A stretch of DNA of 64,000 nucleotides from Rhizopus arrhizus. Taxonomy: Eukaryota; Mucoromycota; Mucoromycetes; Mucorales; Rhizopodaceae. The DNA is taken from assembly GCA_024220505.1 (NCBI GenBank), contig JAKZZE010000020.1, positions 806,001 through 870,000 of the forward strand. Reading direction: 5' to 3'. The translations under genes and the position numbers were made by a program. Shown piece by piece: positions 21,001-34,500 of the stretch (positions are counted from its first letter, which is position 1; every line of letters starts with the position of its first letter). The notes under the pieces are model-generated. The model saw only the letters and a program-made list of their open reading frames with translations. It made no database searches and was not told where the DNA came from.

Positions 21001-23500
21001 TACGGATGCAACTGTAGTAGCTGTTACTGTAGTCGTACTATGATCGCAGGATTGAGAGTAAAATGATTCTTCACAGCATGCTTCGTAACAGTCCTCAGAA
21101 TAAATGGAGCCTGCCTCAGTCATGGATCTGCATGAATGTTGAGCATACATTGGATCACCAAATTCTTCCTCGTCATCCTCAACTATGATTCAAAGAAAAG
21201 ACAGCGTTAATGATTGTTCTAATCAAAATAGGTATGCTTTTTCTTTTACCAAATGGAATTCCTTTCGCAATACACCTTGCTCTTCTTTGTTCTCTTTTCT
21301 CAGTTGCACGAAGTTTGTTTTCTAAAAGTGCCCAAGCTGATTCCGTCAAAAACACCTATCAACAAGAAAGATTTTTTCTTTAAAAAAACAATTCCTTCAT
21401 GTAAACCTTTTTTTTCTCGTCACCTTTTCTTCATGTTGTATCATCATCTTTTCGTCCCAATCCAATACATCTTGCAAAGCCAAAAATTTTTCTTTGGGTT
21501 CAGCAGCCAAGTCCACAGCAGTTGCATGAATCAAATCAGCATATCTTTCACAAAACTCTAAAAGATCAATGTCAATCGTGTACTCCAGCCGAGACCTTTC
21601 GACAAGTGGAACTAGATGAAGTGTCTTTATCTGTGCCGCTAATTTCTTGGGATCACACGAATGTGGTAGCAGTAAATCGTTGGATCGAAGACAGGTGACG
21701 TACCAGTTTTTGGATGACGCAAGGGTTGAGAGTATCTTGTCAATAGGTCCCGCTACTGCTCTTTCACTACCAGTATCTGCCTGTGAGGAATTGACAGGTT
21801 TTTGTGAGAAGAGTTTGGTGACGAGTCGATTGGTAGGTGCCTCAGTTGCCTGTGGTCCAAAGAGGAGGATAAAATCTGTACAGAGCGTCTCGTGGGCGCG
21901 TGTGAGGAATTCTGAAGGTGAATAGGTTACAGTGCCAGTAAAATGTTGAACAGAAAACAGTGTCTCTTGTCCTCCAGTCTTGAAGCTCAAGCATGGATTC
22001 TTCCGGTGGTTTTGCTTTAGGATCTCCAAGAATCGGCTGGGTTGTTGTAGTGATGGTGGAGGGGTAGTCAGCAATCCTGTCTGTGGACGGTCAAACAGTT
22101 GTACGCAATCGTCTATTAACGTATTAGGAAAGGTAGGTGCTGGTACACGCAAGACAGAGTAAACTGAACTGTTTCTTTCATAAATCTGGTGAAGCATATA
22201 GTGGTAAAGTCTCTCATTGGCATAAAGCATCGATAATTGTTCAAAAGATCTGTGTCCAATGGGTGCTGCCCCAGGAAAGTCAATGATACCGATCGTATTC
22301 TGAAACTCTGCTTTATTCAGCTTTTTGTTGAACATCTCTATGAGCCAAGAAAATAAAAGTTTGTAGAGTGTCTCTGCAAGTGTATCTCGCTGAAGTGCGG
22401 CTTGTTCTGCATTAAGAAAGATTGTTGTTAGGTCCCGCTTGATAAGTTTTGTTTGATAAGTGAGACAAGTCTCTAGGGCTTTTGGTTCAACACCCAAAAG
22501 TTCTGCAGCAATTTCTAGTTCGGCCATGTTTTTTACAATAGCTGAATCCTGTATGTTTGTCGCATCATCTGCAAAATGAAGGTTGCCCAAGTGTAATATA
22601 GCAGCCAATATTTGCATCATTTGAAGAAAAGTACCTTTATGGACACCCAAGGACTTTAATAAGGTTCTTAGCTCATTGTATTTTTCTGTATCTTGTTCGA
22701 CGAGGGCAGCCGCGAGCCTTGCAGCTTCTTTTGTTTTGAATAAGTACGTGTAAGATGCTACTTCATCCAGATGTAATAACGACTTTATTTCTGGTGTACT
22801 TCCATGTAACATGTAGTAAAAGATGTGAAAATTTCGTTCATCGCCATTGGCTTGTGTAATTCTTGATCCTTCAAGCATATAGTCCATAATTTTCGCACCT
22901 ACCATTCTCCCCTTTTCATTAAATTGTAATTCTAGATGTTTCCCAAAGCGGGAAGCATTGTCGTGTACGGTCGTCTTTGCATGCCCAAATGCTTCTAAAG
23001 CACTATAAGCCATTTGTATCAGTTGCTGTAATTTTGTTGGCTTTTTTGGGTTACTGAGAGTAATTAAGTGATACAATATCCACTGGTTCATTTCTGATTT
23101 TCCACTTCCACATAGACCACTAAATATATATAAAAGGAGAAGTTTTTTTTTTTTTAGTAAGGAGCTTTCCTTGTTGCAAATTGCATGTATACCTCAGTAA
23201 AATAGATTGATCAATCCGAGTACGACGCATATGAAAATAAGCTTGGTTGACGTGTTGGAAGATGTGGACAGGCAGTCTTTCTTTAATATCTGTATTTTTA
23301 TATTCGGCCAAATATCTTTCACTGATTTCTTGTATTGTTTCACGAGAGTCTTTATATGGGTTGACGACGATTAAGAGTGAATGCTTCACTCTGGTATATA
23401 TTTGATCTTTTAAGAATCTCTCCTTTAATACAGATACAATTTTCTCTTCATTTACATCCTCAATTTCTGAAAGATCTTCAACTATCTGCTTTGTAGCCAT
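18069..23500 (-). CDS. Chitin synthase with N-terminal myosin motor (class V/VII type)
   Basis: Membrane glycosyltransferase polymerising UDP-GlcNAc into chitin, with a myosin-like head that helps deliver or retain the enzyme at growth sites. Five exons (23193-23500, 21424-23119, 21250-21355, 18625-21182, 18069-18578) sum to 5,178 nt, 1,725 residues. Order: myosin head with P-loop GLCGSGKSE and FGHAKTTVHDNASRFGKHLE; acidic linker; TM helices; cytochrome b5-like domain (GEVFDLTSFAPRHW); catalytic CHS domain with CQVPCYTEGEESLRKTID, MVDADTEV, LPGCFCMYRI, LGEDRYLT and the QRRRW signature; C-terminal TM helices; and a DEK_C-like tail (LSKKQVRDILSDIFQID). All hallmark catalytic motifs are intact. 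The myosin and synthase parts look like separate frames but are joined by two small introns around a 106-bp exon, with consistent phases. Confidence 0.93.
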
Positions 23501-23802
23501 CTATTAAAAAATAAAATTCTAATTCTAGTGCCTTAAATAAACAAAAAGGTGCTGTATAAAAAAAGAAATTTAACTTTTTATATCTTCTCCCTTTTTTCTA
23601 ATCCCCTTGATGTTTCTTTCCTTCCCCTCCCCCTTTTTTTTTTAAAAAAAAAACTGATTTCAGTTTCTATAGTCCCCTTTCTTGATCTTTCTTTAAACGA
23701 CCAATAATGTTTCTTAAATGCTTTAATATACACGAACAGTTTAATTTAGTTTATTACAAAGAAAAAAAGAGGGGGAGGAAATAATACAATGAAATATATA
23801 AT

Positions 23803-25787
23803 TTACACTTCATTGATGTCCATAACTGCGCTGTTTACAGTATCAAATATAAATGCCTCAAATGGTAATGGGTAATTTTGATAAACGTCACGGGCTGATA
23901 CAGACAATTCAGAAGTGGTCAATGAAGGAGATGATGAATGCAGACTACTCGCTAAAACATGATGATCTGGTGAGATTGATTTTTTAAATTCTTCCATACA
24001 TTCTTCTATCCTCTGTTTTGTTTTAAGATTAACCACATTATTTTTTATATGCATCAGAGACACAAGCGTATCTATGGATCTTAGTAGTAGTTTCGAAGCA
24101 GCTGTAATAAGCATGTCAGTAAACGTATATAAAAAAAAGTATTTGCATTTCTTACAGTAACAAAATGAATCAAGTTTATCAAAGTGTTTTGTTAAAGTTA
24201 TTATCATATCCGCTGCATATAACGCCAAGTAGGTTGCTTTTTCTTTTACTACGTGATGTGCACCACTTGCTGATTTTGGATTAATGAAACATGCTTGGAT
24301 ATTTATCACCAATCCATGAACATATAAGCACATCAATAGCGTTTGTGTATCAGTACAAGCTTCAATCAGTTCCTTTGAACAATCAAAAGGCCCTTTACTA
24401 ATTTTTAAGTAGTCAGGCAAGTTATGCCACCAATCCATGAGTATACTTTCATAACATACAATGTCTTCCAATGTCAATTGCGTCTTTCCTTCTAAGACTA
24501 ATTCTCGTGATTGCTTGTAAATGAGTTCTGTTATAGGATGCGATTCGATTATTACAATGTAATTAAACATCTCTAGCACGCTTTTTGTAAACGGTGGATC
24601 ATCAGGTAGGATATCGAGGTACTCATTAAATGTTTCAATTCTTTCAATTCTATTATCCATCGAAAAATCAATAATACCCATGATTATTTTTGCGACAACA
24701 GAGTTACGGTGAATAGACGCATAGAAAGTTCGAGTTGCGTGATTTGTTAAGTCTTTTCCATTTCTATAATTTGGGTACTTTTCTTTAAGATTAGATGCGA
24801 GGATTGTAGCTATACTAGCCCACTTTTTGCTATCATTAAACCGCATTGTGGTCATCATAAAGGGTTGTAAGATGTTTACAACAATAAGCGATTCTAAATG
24901 TCTTTCAGGTTCATCAAATATGTCTATTAATTTATCCATGCATCTATGATAAAAATATTCTCCAAAGTATCTCTTCTCATTTGAATCAAAAAAAGAATGT
25001 GAGCACAAATGTATGCTTGCAGAAGCACACATTGCTAATGTCACAGGGTCTTGCAGCTTATCTTCGAGTGTTTCAATATACTTTCTATAGCTTTTCTCAT
25101 GAACCAGAGGAATAAAATTATTGTAGCAGTAAAAGTATCTGTCAACTAATCTGTCCAAATAGACACTAGGCTGTAAGCATCTTATTACTGAACTGTTTTC
25201 ATATATACTCCTTTTGTTTCCTTGTGAGTTAAGCAGCTTGGATATAGTAGACAATATATTGTGTATTATACTTGGTCCAGCTCGTTCAAAAATTACCGAC
25301 GATGTTTGAAAAGTATGTCCAAAAGGTGACAGGTAGCGAATGAATGAATTTCCATAGAGTAATAATTCTTCAAAATCCTTTATTTCACTGTCGAGCATCA
25401 TATGACCATTTGCAAAGCGAATGTGCCAAACTGGTTCTTTTTTAACAAGTGCATTTGCTGATTTTTCTTTGTTTAAATCGATTTCAAGCTTTCGCATTTC
25501 ATTCTCCAATTGTTTAATTGTCTGATATATTTCAAAATAACGCTTTTCGTTGATTTCCTCTTCTTCCTCTTCTTCTTCATCAAAGCTTGAGCTGTAATTA
25601 AAAGAGGGAATTTGAGGTATACATTTTCTCTTCATTCTGATGCAGCGAACGCAGGGCTCCGATTCGTTGTCTCTTTCACATTTCCTTCTTCTCTGTTTAC
25701 AATCTATTATACAGCAATAGTATTTTAGTAATATAATTTATTTATTCATGATAATTTTTTACATTGACATGGCACTTTTCGAACCAT
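23803..25787 (-). CDS. Zn2Cys6 fungal transcription factor
   Basis: 641-residue regulator from two exons. A tiny 25-bp first exon (25763-25787, MVRKVPCQ plus one base) supplies the first cysteine of the binuclear zinc cluster; exon 2 (23803-25703) supplies the rest. The spliced cluster has the perfect spacing CX2CX6CX8CX2CX6C, with KQRRRKC and CVRCIRMKRKC. A poly-glutamate stretch and a short coiled coil (QLENEMRKLEIDLNKEKS) follow, then a long helical middle-homology region of the fungal-specific TF type. Without the first exon the zinc cluster would be incomplete. The target pathway is unknown. It is divergent from the carrier gene, sharing a 97-bp promoter interval. Confidence 0.88.
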
Positions 25788-25884
25788 TTTATGAAGAAAC
25801 TATTTTTTTTTTTCTCGATTTGCTGGTTTTAAAGTTTGCAGTATCTCTCAACAAATATTTCTTTTTACGATTATAAAGTAAAAT
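25788..25884. promoter_or_regulatory. 97-bp divergent promoter interval
   Basis: Only 97 bp separate the start codons of the Zn2Cys6 factor (minus) and the carrier-like gene (plus), so both promoters must share or overlap this interval. It is T-rich with a TTTTTTTTTTTCTCG run. No specific binding site is identifiable. Confidence 0.6.
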
Positions 25885-27167
25885 ATGACGTTGAGTGCCT
25901 ATTTGGGACTATTATCTATTGGAAGTACGATTCAAATTAGATCAACTGCAGAGAATCAAGAAGAAGAAGAACGTGAAGTTCAGCATTTACGCCGTTTATC
26001 TGAAGCAATAGCTGATGCTGAGATTGACATTGTTTCCACAATTAGTACTTATCATGCCCCTTTAGAACATAAAGGTTAAAAATACACACCACTCTCTATC
26101 CCGTTGCATTTTACTAAGGAAATATTGCTTTAGAAGTCAAAGAGAATATATCAGGCGTTATACTTGCGATTGGCTCTATGATTGCTAATTATACTCTATG
26201 CTTTCCCATCGTTGCAGCTCGGCATAGTTTACAGGCACTGCCCGTAAAAAATAGCTTCCAAAGAGACACACCAAGTTATGGAGCTGCAAAACTCTACTAT
26301 GCCTATAGAAACGGTGGCATACGTAAATTATACCCTGGATTCGGTCTCGGCTTACTCGGACAGGCAATCAGTGCTAGCTATGAATCGTTTCTTGGCCAAA
26401 TCATGTCAGCCTTTTCGGCTTCTGCCATAAAGATCAGCTTTCCTTTATATGCTATTACAAAAATAACGGCAAAGTTACTAGCATTGGCAATCAATGCTCC
26501 ACTTTATCCTCTGTACAGAAATGCATTGATTCTTCGTGTCCAGACAGATTCAGACATTAGCCGCATTGTCATTAGAAACTACTACGATTTCTTTCACATG
26601 TACAAGCAAAATTTAAAGTGTTTTCGTAGTTTCCGCACTATCCACCCAGCATTTATACCTTCTTGCATATTAAACATCCTGACAGAAAATCTACTCGTTT
26701 ACATCTATAGACATATTTTTAAATCATTTACCGCCCAAGAATCCTCAGCAGCCAAAAAAAATAACAGTACGACTAGCAGCAAAAAGGATTCTACTGTTTT
26801 GCATACATTTTATCCTGAAATTGCCTGTGGAGTAATCAGTAGTATCATTACTCGCACAGCAAGCTACCCTGTGGATACAATATTGTTCAAGCTCATGGTA
26901 CAAGATAGTGGATTATTAAAGGTGAACACAAACTATAAAGGGTTTTTTGATTGTATAAAGAGGACATACATAGAAGAAGGAGGATGGAAAGCGTTTTATC
27001 CAGGCTGGGGTATTGGAGTATTAGAGATTGGTATGGGATACTTTGTATTAGAGGCATCATGGTTGGCCTATCGCGGCATGCAATGGTGTTTATCTTCAGC
27101 TTACGATAATGACAATAATACACGCACAGTTAAAAAGGCACGCAAACTACGGGAAAGGTTATTATAA
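25885..27167 (+). CDS. SLC25A46/Ugo1-like mitochondrial carrier-family protein
   Basis: Two exons (25885-26074 and 26134-27167) give 407 residues. The C-terminal part has a degenerate mitochondrial-carrier signature SYPVDTILFKLMVQ followed by GFFDCIKRTYIEEGGWKAFY and PGWGIGVLE. The middle has several hydrophobic segments and a lone IYRHIFKSF. The N terminus (REVQHLRRLSEAIADAEID) is charged. The weak first repeats and single well-kept carrier motif resemble outer-membrane SLC25A46/Ugo1 proteins, which act in mitochondrial fusion and lipid contacts rather than solute transport; this subfamily call is inference. It converges with RPT4, the stop codons lying about 18 bp apart. Confidence 0.72.
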
Positions 27168-27185
27168 ATGAAGGGTTTCTCTTTA

Positions 27186-28545
27186 TTAAATCTTTTCGTA
27201 ATCCAACTTTGTTTCCAGTTTTTTTGCGTCTTGAAGTTTTCTTACTGCTTTCATAAAATCTTCTTGGATACAGTAATCACGCTCCTCTCTGATAGCAAAC
27301 ATTCCTGCTTCTGTACACACATTTCTTAAATCAGCTCCGTTGAATCCATCTGAAAGCTTTACAATAGCTTCATAATCTATATCGCCATGCTTTGCAATAT
27401 TGCCAGCATGGATTTTTAAAATTTCCAAGCGGCCTTGTTCGTTGGGCAATGGAATCTCAATCTTTCTATCCAATCTACCAGGTCGAAGCAATGCAGGGTC
27501 GAGTGTGTCAGGTCGGTTGGTAGCCATAATAAGCTTTGTCTGTCCAAGGTAATCAAAACCGTCCATTTGATTTAACAATTCCATTAAAGTACGTTGAATT
27601 TCTCTATCAGCAGATGTACCTTCAGAGAAACGACGACCACCAATGGCGTCAATTTCATCCATAAAAATAATACAGGGTTCATGCTCTTTTGCATAGCCAA
27701 ACATTTCTCTGATCAATCTAGCACTTTCACCAATATACTTATCAACAATAGCACTGGAAACAACCTTTAAGAAATTCACTTGAAGAGTACTAGCAACTGC
27801 TTTAGCTAATAAAGTTTTGCCTGTACCAGGTGGCCCATATAGCAATACACCCTTTGGAGGTTTGACTCCAACACGTAAAAATAATTCAGGGTTCATTAAA
27901 GGTAATTCAATCACCTAATTACGAGACACACATTAAGCCTTTTTGCTATACACATGTTGAAAAGCTAATTTACCTCTCGAAGTTCACGAATCTGTTCAGA
28001 AAGCCCACCAATACCTGCAAAACTGACATCGCCAGGATCTTCCATAGACATGTTGTATACAAGAGGATCAACTTCACGAGGTAAAATTCGCATAATAGTT
28101 AAAGTAGTCATATCAAGAGCAACACGGGCTCCTTGTTTTAATTTCTCTTTATCTATAATATTACGGCATCCCACAACATAACGAGGTCCACTTGTGTTTT
28201 TGACAATAACTGTATACATGTATAAATCTTCATGCCGAAAACAAAAACATCTACTTACATCGTTCATCGTCCAATTGTTTTAATACTTCGCCAATGACTT
28301 GACCTACACTTTGTAAAGCTTTAATGTCGTCTTCTGATTTATCATATTCTTTATCAAGCGTTCTCAATCCAAGACGCACTATAGGTGAAGTAGAGAATAA
28401 GAAAAACATTGCAGGTTATAATGTTACTGAAGTGTATATTACTTTCTTTAAGCTTGGCATCTAATTCACGATGTTCCAAAAGTCTTCTTCTATAGCCATT
28501 TAAGGCCTTGGTTTTTGGATCTTGTTCGGGTTGGCTTGAAGACAT
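27186..28545 (-). CDS. RPT4: 26S proteasome regulatory ATPase Rpt4 (PSMC6)
   Basis: One of six AAA+ ATPases forming the unfoldase ring at the base of the 19S particle. Four exons (28443-28545, 28259-28378, 27974-28209, 27186-27914) sum to 1,188 nt, 395 residues, matching the usual Rpt4 length. The N-terminal coiled coil [20 protein letters not shown] is characteristic of Rpt4 rather than other Rpt subunits. The ATPase has Walker A GPPGTGKT, Walker [13 protein letters not shown], the arginine-finger region [10 protein letters not shown], and the C-terminal [20 protein letters not shown]. No defects. Works with the alpha7 subunit at 50.1-51.2 kb in the same complex, though the genes are unlinked in expression terms. 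Confidence 0.96.
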
Positions 28546-30856
28546 TTTTAATTATTAAGTTTCTTTAAAAAATCAAGATATTAAAAGAGAAAGAGTCGTA
28601 ATACGCGTCCATGGCACTCAAAACCCGAACTTACTTATTTCGGTGAGTGGTGTTTAAAAAAGAGAAATTACGTAAGTGATTTGGATCTTGAATGTGACGA
28701 GTTTCAAATAAGCTTGAAAAGATAAAAGGAGGTCCGAGTGTTGACAAGAAACGCATACAAAATCAAGAATGATTTAATATATAGTCATTTCATTTTATTT
28801 AGCAGTACAAATCTACACCACTATTCATTAATATATTTCCAGTACTTCATGCAACTTTAAAAGAACTAAAGGTTTCGAAACTGCTTAAACAATCTATAAA
28901 AAGTATATCATTACTTTTGCTTATTAGCGCAATATAAGTGCTCGTCTATGATTCATATATAATTTGCCTTTGAGATCAGAAAATATGATATCTGAATAAA
29001 GGCTTTGCCAAATCAATAAAAGATATGCTTATTACAAGGATATAAAATCATTGCAAAGCTTCTAGGAGCTCCACAATAAGATTAGGAAGGCCAAAAACCG
29101 TATTTTGGCTGAAACCTTGGTATCTAACTGAACAAATTTGTAAGCTCGAAACTCTGCCTATTAATAAAATAAATTAAAAAAACAAATTTGAATAAAAGAA
29201 TTGGAGGGCATCTGCACTAAAGTCTTGAATGAGTGCTTATTCTCTTAATTGTTGATGGGAAAGGATTGAGCCACAGTTGTATAATACTACATGCGAGATT
29301 ATAGGCTACAGTTGCTCTTTATAATAATCTTATTAATCATGTCTTAAAGACATAGTACATATGTCAACTCAAGTTAATCAAAGCATCATAATAATTTACA
29401 TAGATTTATGTATCAATTTTTCCACAGCTACATACTTTGAAGGTTAATCAAAGATACAGATCCAACTGATATACCAGCCATTCAGACTAACAGCGCGAAT
29501 ATAACTATGACAAGTGAAGCAGCAACTATTTTCATTACTATAAATTTACTTCAAATAATGGAACTTTAAGGAAGAAAGGAGAAGTAATTCAACATAGGAA
29601 AACCAGAGATGAATTCTCTGAAAAAGAAGAAACCATAATAAAGTATAGCAAAAAAAATTAAAGTAACCCACAACTTATTTTTACAGTTTACTTAACTTTC
29701 TTGCACAGTCTGTAAAGTAATTGTGTTTATTCAAAGACACAGCAGGCCCATAACTTCATGGCCACTACGCACCCAAAGAGATTGTGATGGGTTCAAATAG
29801 GCTATATGTATGTCTAACTTTAGTCGCCAGCACCCAGCCGTTGATAGATGGCTAGAGCGTAGTAAGTAGTTAAGGGTGGATGAAATATATTAAGCCATAA
29901 TGGAAAGCCCGATTGCTTGATGGTGTTTGTAAAGAAGTATTGAAACCATTTTGTAGTCACTCCGTAGAAGCATGGCTTGCTCTTACAGAGAGTATGTCAT
30001 AAGATAATGAGCTAAAGATGCTTGAAAATGAGCGTCCTGTTAGTATTAATACTTTTTAGACCTCGACCATTAAGCAAAGCTGTTTTACTCACAAAAAAGG
30101 ATGATAAAGAATAAAAATTCAGTGGGATCAAAATATAAGATAGCTTCATCTAATAATAGATGTTTAGAGCATATACACTTTTCATAGTGTGGGTGTTTAT
30201 ATGCGTATTATGCACTTGGTGAAATATCGTATGTGTTATGCAAATGACTAAATGTTACACGCTATTATGCAGATTTCTATATACCTTAATATAAGCACTT
30301 ACTTCTCATTTGTCGATTTGTTTTGTTAAAGTGTACATATCAATAAGTTTACATTTTTATATATTCACATTGTTAAGCTTTAATAATGTCTGATTGCTAT
30401 ACAATGGTTATCTTTGATGCATAACATACAGTCCAATTGAAAAAACAATTCTTAACAATTGACTAATGTTTATTAACTAAACACATGAAGAATACTTATA
30501 CAAAAACTGAGGAATTTATCTATAATGAAGAATGCTTCTAGATAATTATAAGTATATCATTACTCTCTCTCATTTTGGCGACATTATGTCATAACATATA
30601 ATTGCTCTGAATATTTTCCATAAATTGATTGAGGGTTTAACAATACTAACTCAAGTTTAGGTTCCTTAATTTTTACATAGAATACACATTCATTGTATAA
30701 AATAAGAATTAGTCAATTGTCAGGTGTTATTTTTTCAATTGCACCATCTGTCGATTCATTTCTTTACTTACCTTTATTTCGTTCTTACTTGTCAATTATT
30801 TTAGCTTACTTAAACTTACAGTTTCTGCTCAAATCTTTCTTTCTCTCCTCTCTGGC
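28546..30856. other. intergenic, no gene seen
   Basis: Starts with the RPT4 promoter. The remainder is A+T-rich with no frame that looks like protein. A slightly less A+T-rich patch at about 29740-29900 might be an old gene or element relic, but stops occur in all frames. Confidence 0.45.
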
Positions 30857-31111
30857 TTGAAGCACAACTTGTTGCACACTACGCCGGCAACCATTAATAA
30901 ACCAAAAGTCTTGATTGGCATCATCCTTCTTCAGAGGTTCGAAGCAGGAAACATGAGCATTTACGAAACAGCCTATCATGAGGGCTTATTCAATACATTA
31001 CTAGAGCAATCTAGTAACGATGATCTCCTAGAGATAGCAACTACTACTATGACGAACCACATCAGGCAAGAAAAGTCAATTCGCTCGATAGTTTTGAATA
31101 TAATCCTTTAA
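30857..31111 (+). CDS. hypothetical fragment ending at a solo LTR
   Basis: 84-codon ATG frame (MKHNLLHTTPATINKPKVLI ... YETAYHEGLFNTLLEQSSND). Composition is moderately protein-like in the middle. The stop codon (31109-31111) lies 3 bp before the LTR at 31115, so any original continuation would have been interrupted by that insertion. I recognise no family; it may equally be a chance frame. Confidence 0.25.
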   Translation: MKHNLLHTTPATINKPKVLIGIILLQRFEAGNMSIYETAYHEGLFNTLLEQSSNDDLLEIATTTMTNHIRQEKSIRSIVLNIIL

Positions 31112-31114
31112 ATA

Positions 31115-31538
31115 TTGTATTATCTTGTAAGAATAAAAAGACTATAAAATCCAATGAGACTTAAAAAAATTGTATTTTTATTTAACATTATTGTATCTAG
31201 TATTTATAGCCTTTTCATGAAGATTCAATTAAATCCTTTTCAAGATACTTTAATTAATTATAGCTGTAGATCTAGTATGAATCAATTTCAATATGAAGAT
31301 CTGTTTCTGGTTATGCAAGAGGATTGTTTATAATTATTTCTTAAGTAGATCTATTTTTCATCTATGTGTCATTGCATCAGGAGCTATATTAAAACAACTT
31401 GTATTGAGTTAAAGGAGTGGAGTTAGTTATGACCGAATAATAGAGAAAAGACTATAATAAATCTTTGTAAAGCATTCACTACTCTGATTTCTTATAAATT
31501 GAATATGAATCATGGTTAAAGCATGTTGGGATACGACA
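31115..31538. mobile_element. solo LTR (family C), copy 2
   Basis: 424 bp, TGTATTATCTTGTAAG to GGGATACGACA, colinear and highly similar to 4367-4788. The flanks (AATAT before, AACGT after) share only the first two bases, so the target duplication is decayed or the copy arrived by another route. Differences from copy 1 are mostly single-base transitions spread evenly along the unit. Confidence 0.78.
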
Positions 31539-34500
31539 AACGTTTATAAATGTCCAGGACTTGTACATGCTATCTCAGAAGAAAATAAAAAATGACTTGT
31601 GATTACAAGTGTAGAAAAAGTCGAATACATTGTAGAAAATTCTGATCTTGTATATTTCATTTTAATATAAACTCATCCTTGTTTATTGTTATTAGCATTC
31701 GTTTATTAATCACATTTTTTTGTGTTTTAAGTATTGCTTTTTTGTATGCGTTTCTGACTTATCTGCATAATCATATAGACATTAAGTCTATATATGAATG
31801 AATTGAGTCAGAAAAAAAAAACATAGTAGACACTAAAGATGTGGTTATAACCAATTTAATCTGTGAATAGCTAACATATGCCAAATAGAACTGAGTTGTT
31901 TTACTTAAAAGGTTCTTATCCGCCTTCTATTTAGCGTTATATGACTCGGGCGCATAGTTCGCTCGGTGCATGGATAAAAAGGGTACAAGGTCCACTATTA
32001 ATTAACGGATAGGCTAGAGACTATTTACTATTTGGGATAAAAGCTTGATCAAAGACATTTAGGAAAATCTATCTATATCATCTAAGATCTGCTCGAATTA
32101 ACTAACCATGCAACAGTAGCCATCTAAAATTTCAGTACTTTTAACTTTCTCTTTAATCATACCTGCCAAGGAAGGCAGAAAAGCATGAACCTTGAGATAT
32201 AGGCGAAGTAAATGGTTAATCAATTGGATAAATTTTGATAACTATCGTATGTCAATTCTCGGAAACTGATGTTGGATACTATCTGAGGAAAGACGCTCTT
32301 CACAAGATTTCTATCTAAAATAACTTTTAGAAAGCATACAAATGAGAAGACGAGCAGTAGTAGAATGCTTTTTAGTTTTATTTGCTTGAAAATAAAATCA
32401 CTTTGCCTATATCTTATAACCAAACTTGTCTCTCAGTACTATGAATAAAAAATCTGCGTCTTTATATTTTGGCAGTAGCAATGCTAGTTTTTTATACCAA
32501 TTTTTTTGGTTAAACATTCTAAAAACGTTTAGTGTTTCTGAAACGTTTCTTTTCAATTGTGATATTAAACATATTAGTGGACGTATAAATAATGAGGCTG
32601 AAAGCATGAAAAAAATTTACTCTGCTACTACCAGGTTTTAGCTATTAGTAATCCCGGTAATAGCTTCGTTACTATAACTAATTGCGATCACACAAATACA
32701 CATTTCAGTTACATCTCTGTTACCACTATGATACACACGACTATACCCACTATCATTCCTTTTTGAATGTGGAAAAATATATGTCAAAACATTTGCTAGT
32801 GTCAAAAATAATTTTAACAAAAAATAATAATAATAAATATGAAATAAGCAATAAAAATAATATATTGAAATCAATTCAGTATGATTACTTGGTCTTGACA
32901 TTGCAAAATATACGCTACACACAAATATTATAATACAACCATTAAATGAGCATACATCAATTTATTCTGTTGTTAACGCTGGTGGAATTAATATAGGCGA
33001 TCTCCGACCTGATTTACAAATTTTATTTTGTAAAACTTGATCTTATGTTTATGATCGATTCGTGCGACATAAAACGTTTAAATGGACGTTATTTCCATTC
33101 TCTGCAAGTAATACATCCCTAATCTTACTGAAATTTATTAAATTTAATATTTTAACAAGCTTTTCGCGTCATCAGCCTATCGTACTATTGGCTCAATACT
33201 TTATACATGTTTTACTACTTAGCATTGATACCTTGAAATTGAAAATGATAACTTGGATTTATCAATTCAAATAACACTAGAAGCGCTATAAGCTTACTGC
33301 TTATTTTATGCTTTTATATCACTGATGTAGTTACTTCTGCTATGAATATTCTAATCCCCTTTCCCTCCCATTTTCTTTGAATTAGAAGCTATAAAAAGGG
33401 GAGGGGCAATTATGAGTCTCGAAAAATTGCAAGTAAATGATTGAACGTTTTGGAGTCGTACTAAAGTTAAGCATTGATACCTGGTTGTGTAATTAAGTGG
33501 TTTAAAGGAGGTTTCTGAATACAATCACATCGCGCAGTATTATGAAAGCACTCGATCTCTTCAAAATCATTTTCAAGACTTAACAATGAATTTACACTAC
33601 CACTAACATTCTCGTAAATGTAAAAGGCTAAACTACAAATTAAGGCACTATGAATCATGCCTAAGACTGTGGTTGCACGAAACTCACCAGATAACAATAC
33701 CTTGATTCTCATTTATATAGTATGCTTCTTTTTCACGCTTGATGATATCTACTAGAAGATCATAATTAAATTAGACCTCATTGCTGTTTACATTAAATTT
33801 TTATATAAATGTAATTGTTAATAGATATTAAAATTATAATTCATGATTCCTTGCAAGTGCTTTTCACTAAAAACAGTAAAACAATACATATTTGGGAACT
33901 TGCACTAATGCTGTGAGACATTGTACAAAAAAATCCGCAGCCCTGAGAAGTGATAAAGGGAAAGCAGTATATTTGTTTAACCAATTTAATAATCGGGATA
34001 TCAATTGATAATTTATGAAACAGCAGTATCTCGCCTAAATCAAGTTGTTGAAAAATTCTAATTGAGCAAAGAATAAAAATCTTCACAAATAGCCTTCAGT
34101 GGCTAAATGTAAAAGATTAACGTATTACCCTTAAAAAATCAACTAAATTTAGAAAATTTACAACAAAACTTATCGCCGCATAAACTACTATATTTGTATA
34201 TATGTACTTGGTTACTAATAAATAGGATTAGGGCATGTAATTCTTAAATAGGATTGCTTTTTCACATGGCAATTGAACTGTCATATTCAATGAAGCAGCA
34301 TTTTAAGTGGAAGGTTTGTATTAACCATTAGCTTATATCGTATATACATATTGAGCATTTAAGGCATTTAATTTACCTGCAAGTAAGCCATGTTAATTCT
34401 ACAATATCTTTACTATCTCTGTAGTATTCCCCTTAGCTTAAAAAAAAAACCACGCAATTTTATCATTGCACAAAGCTTAGCTTAAGGTTGGAAACTAGAT

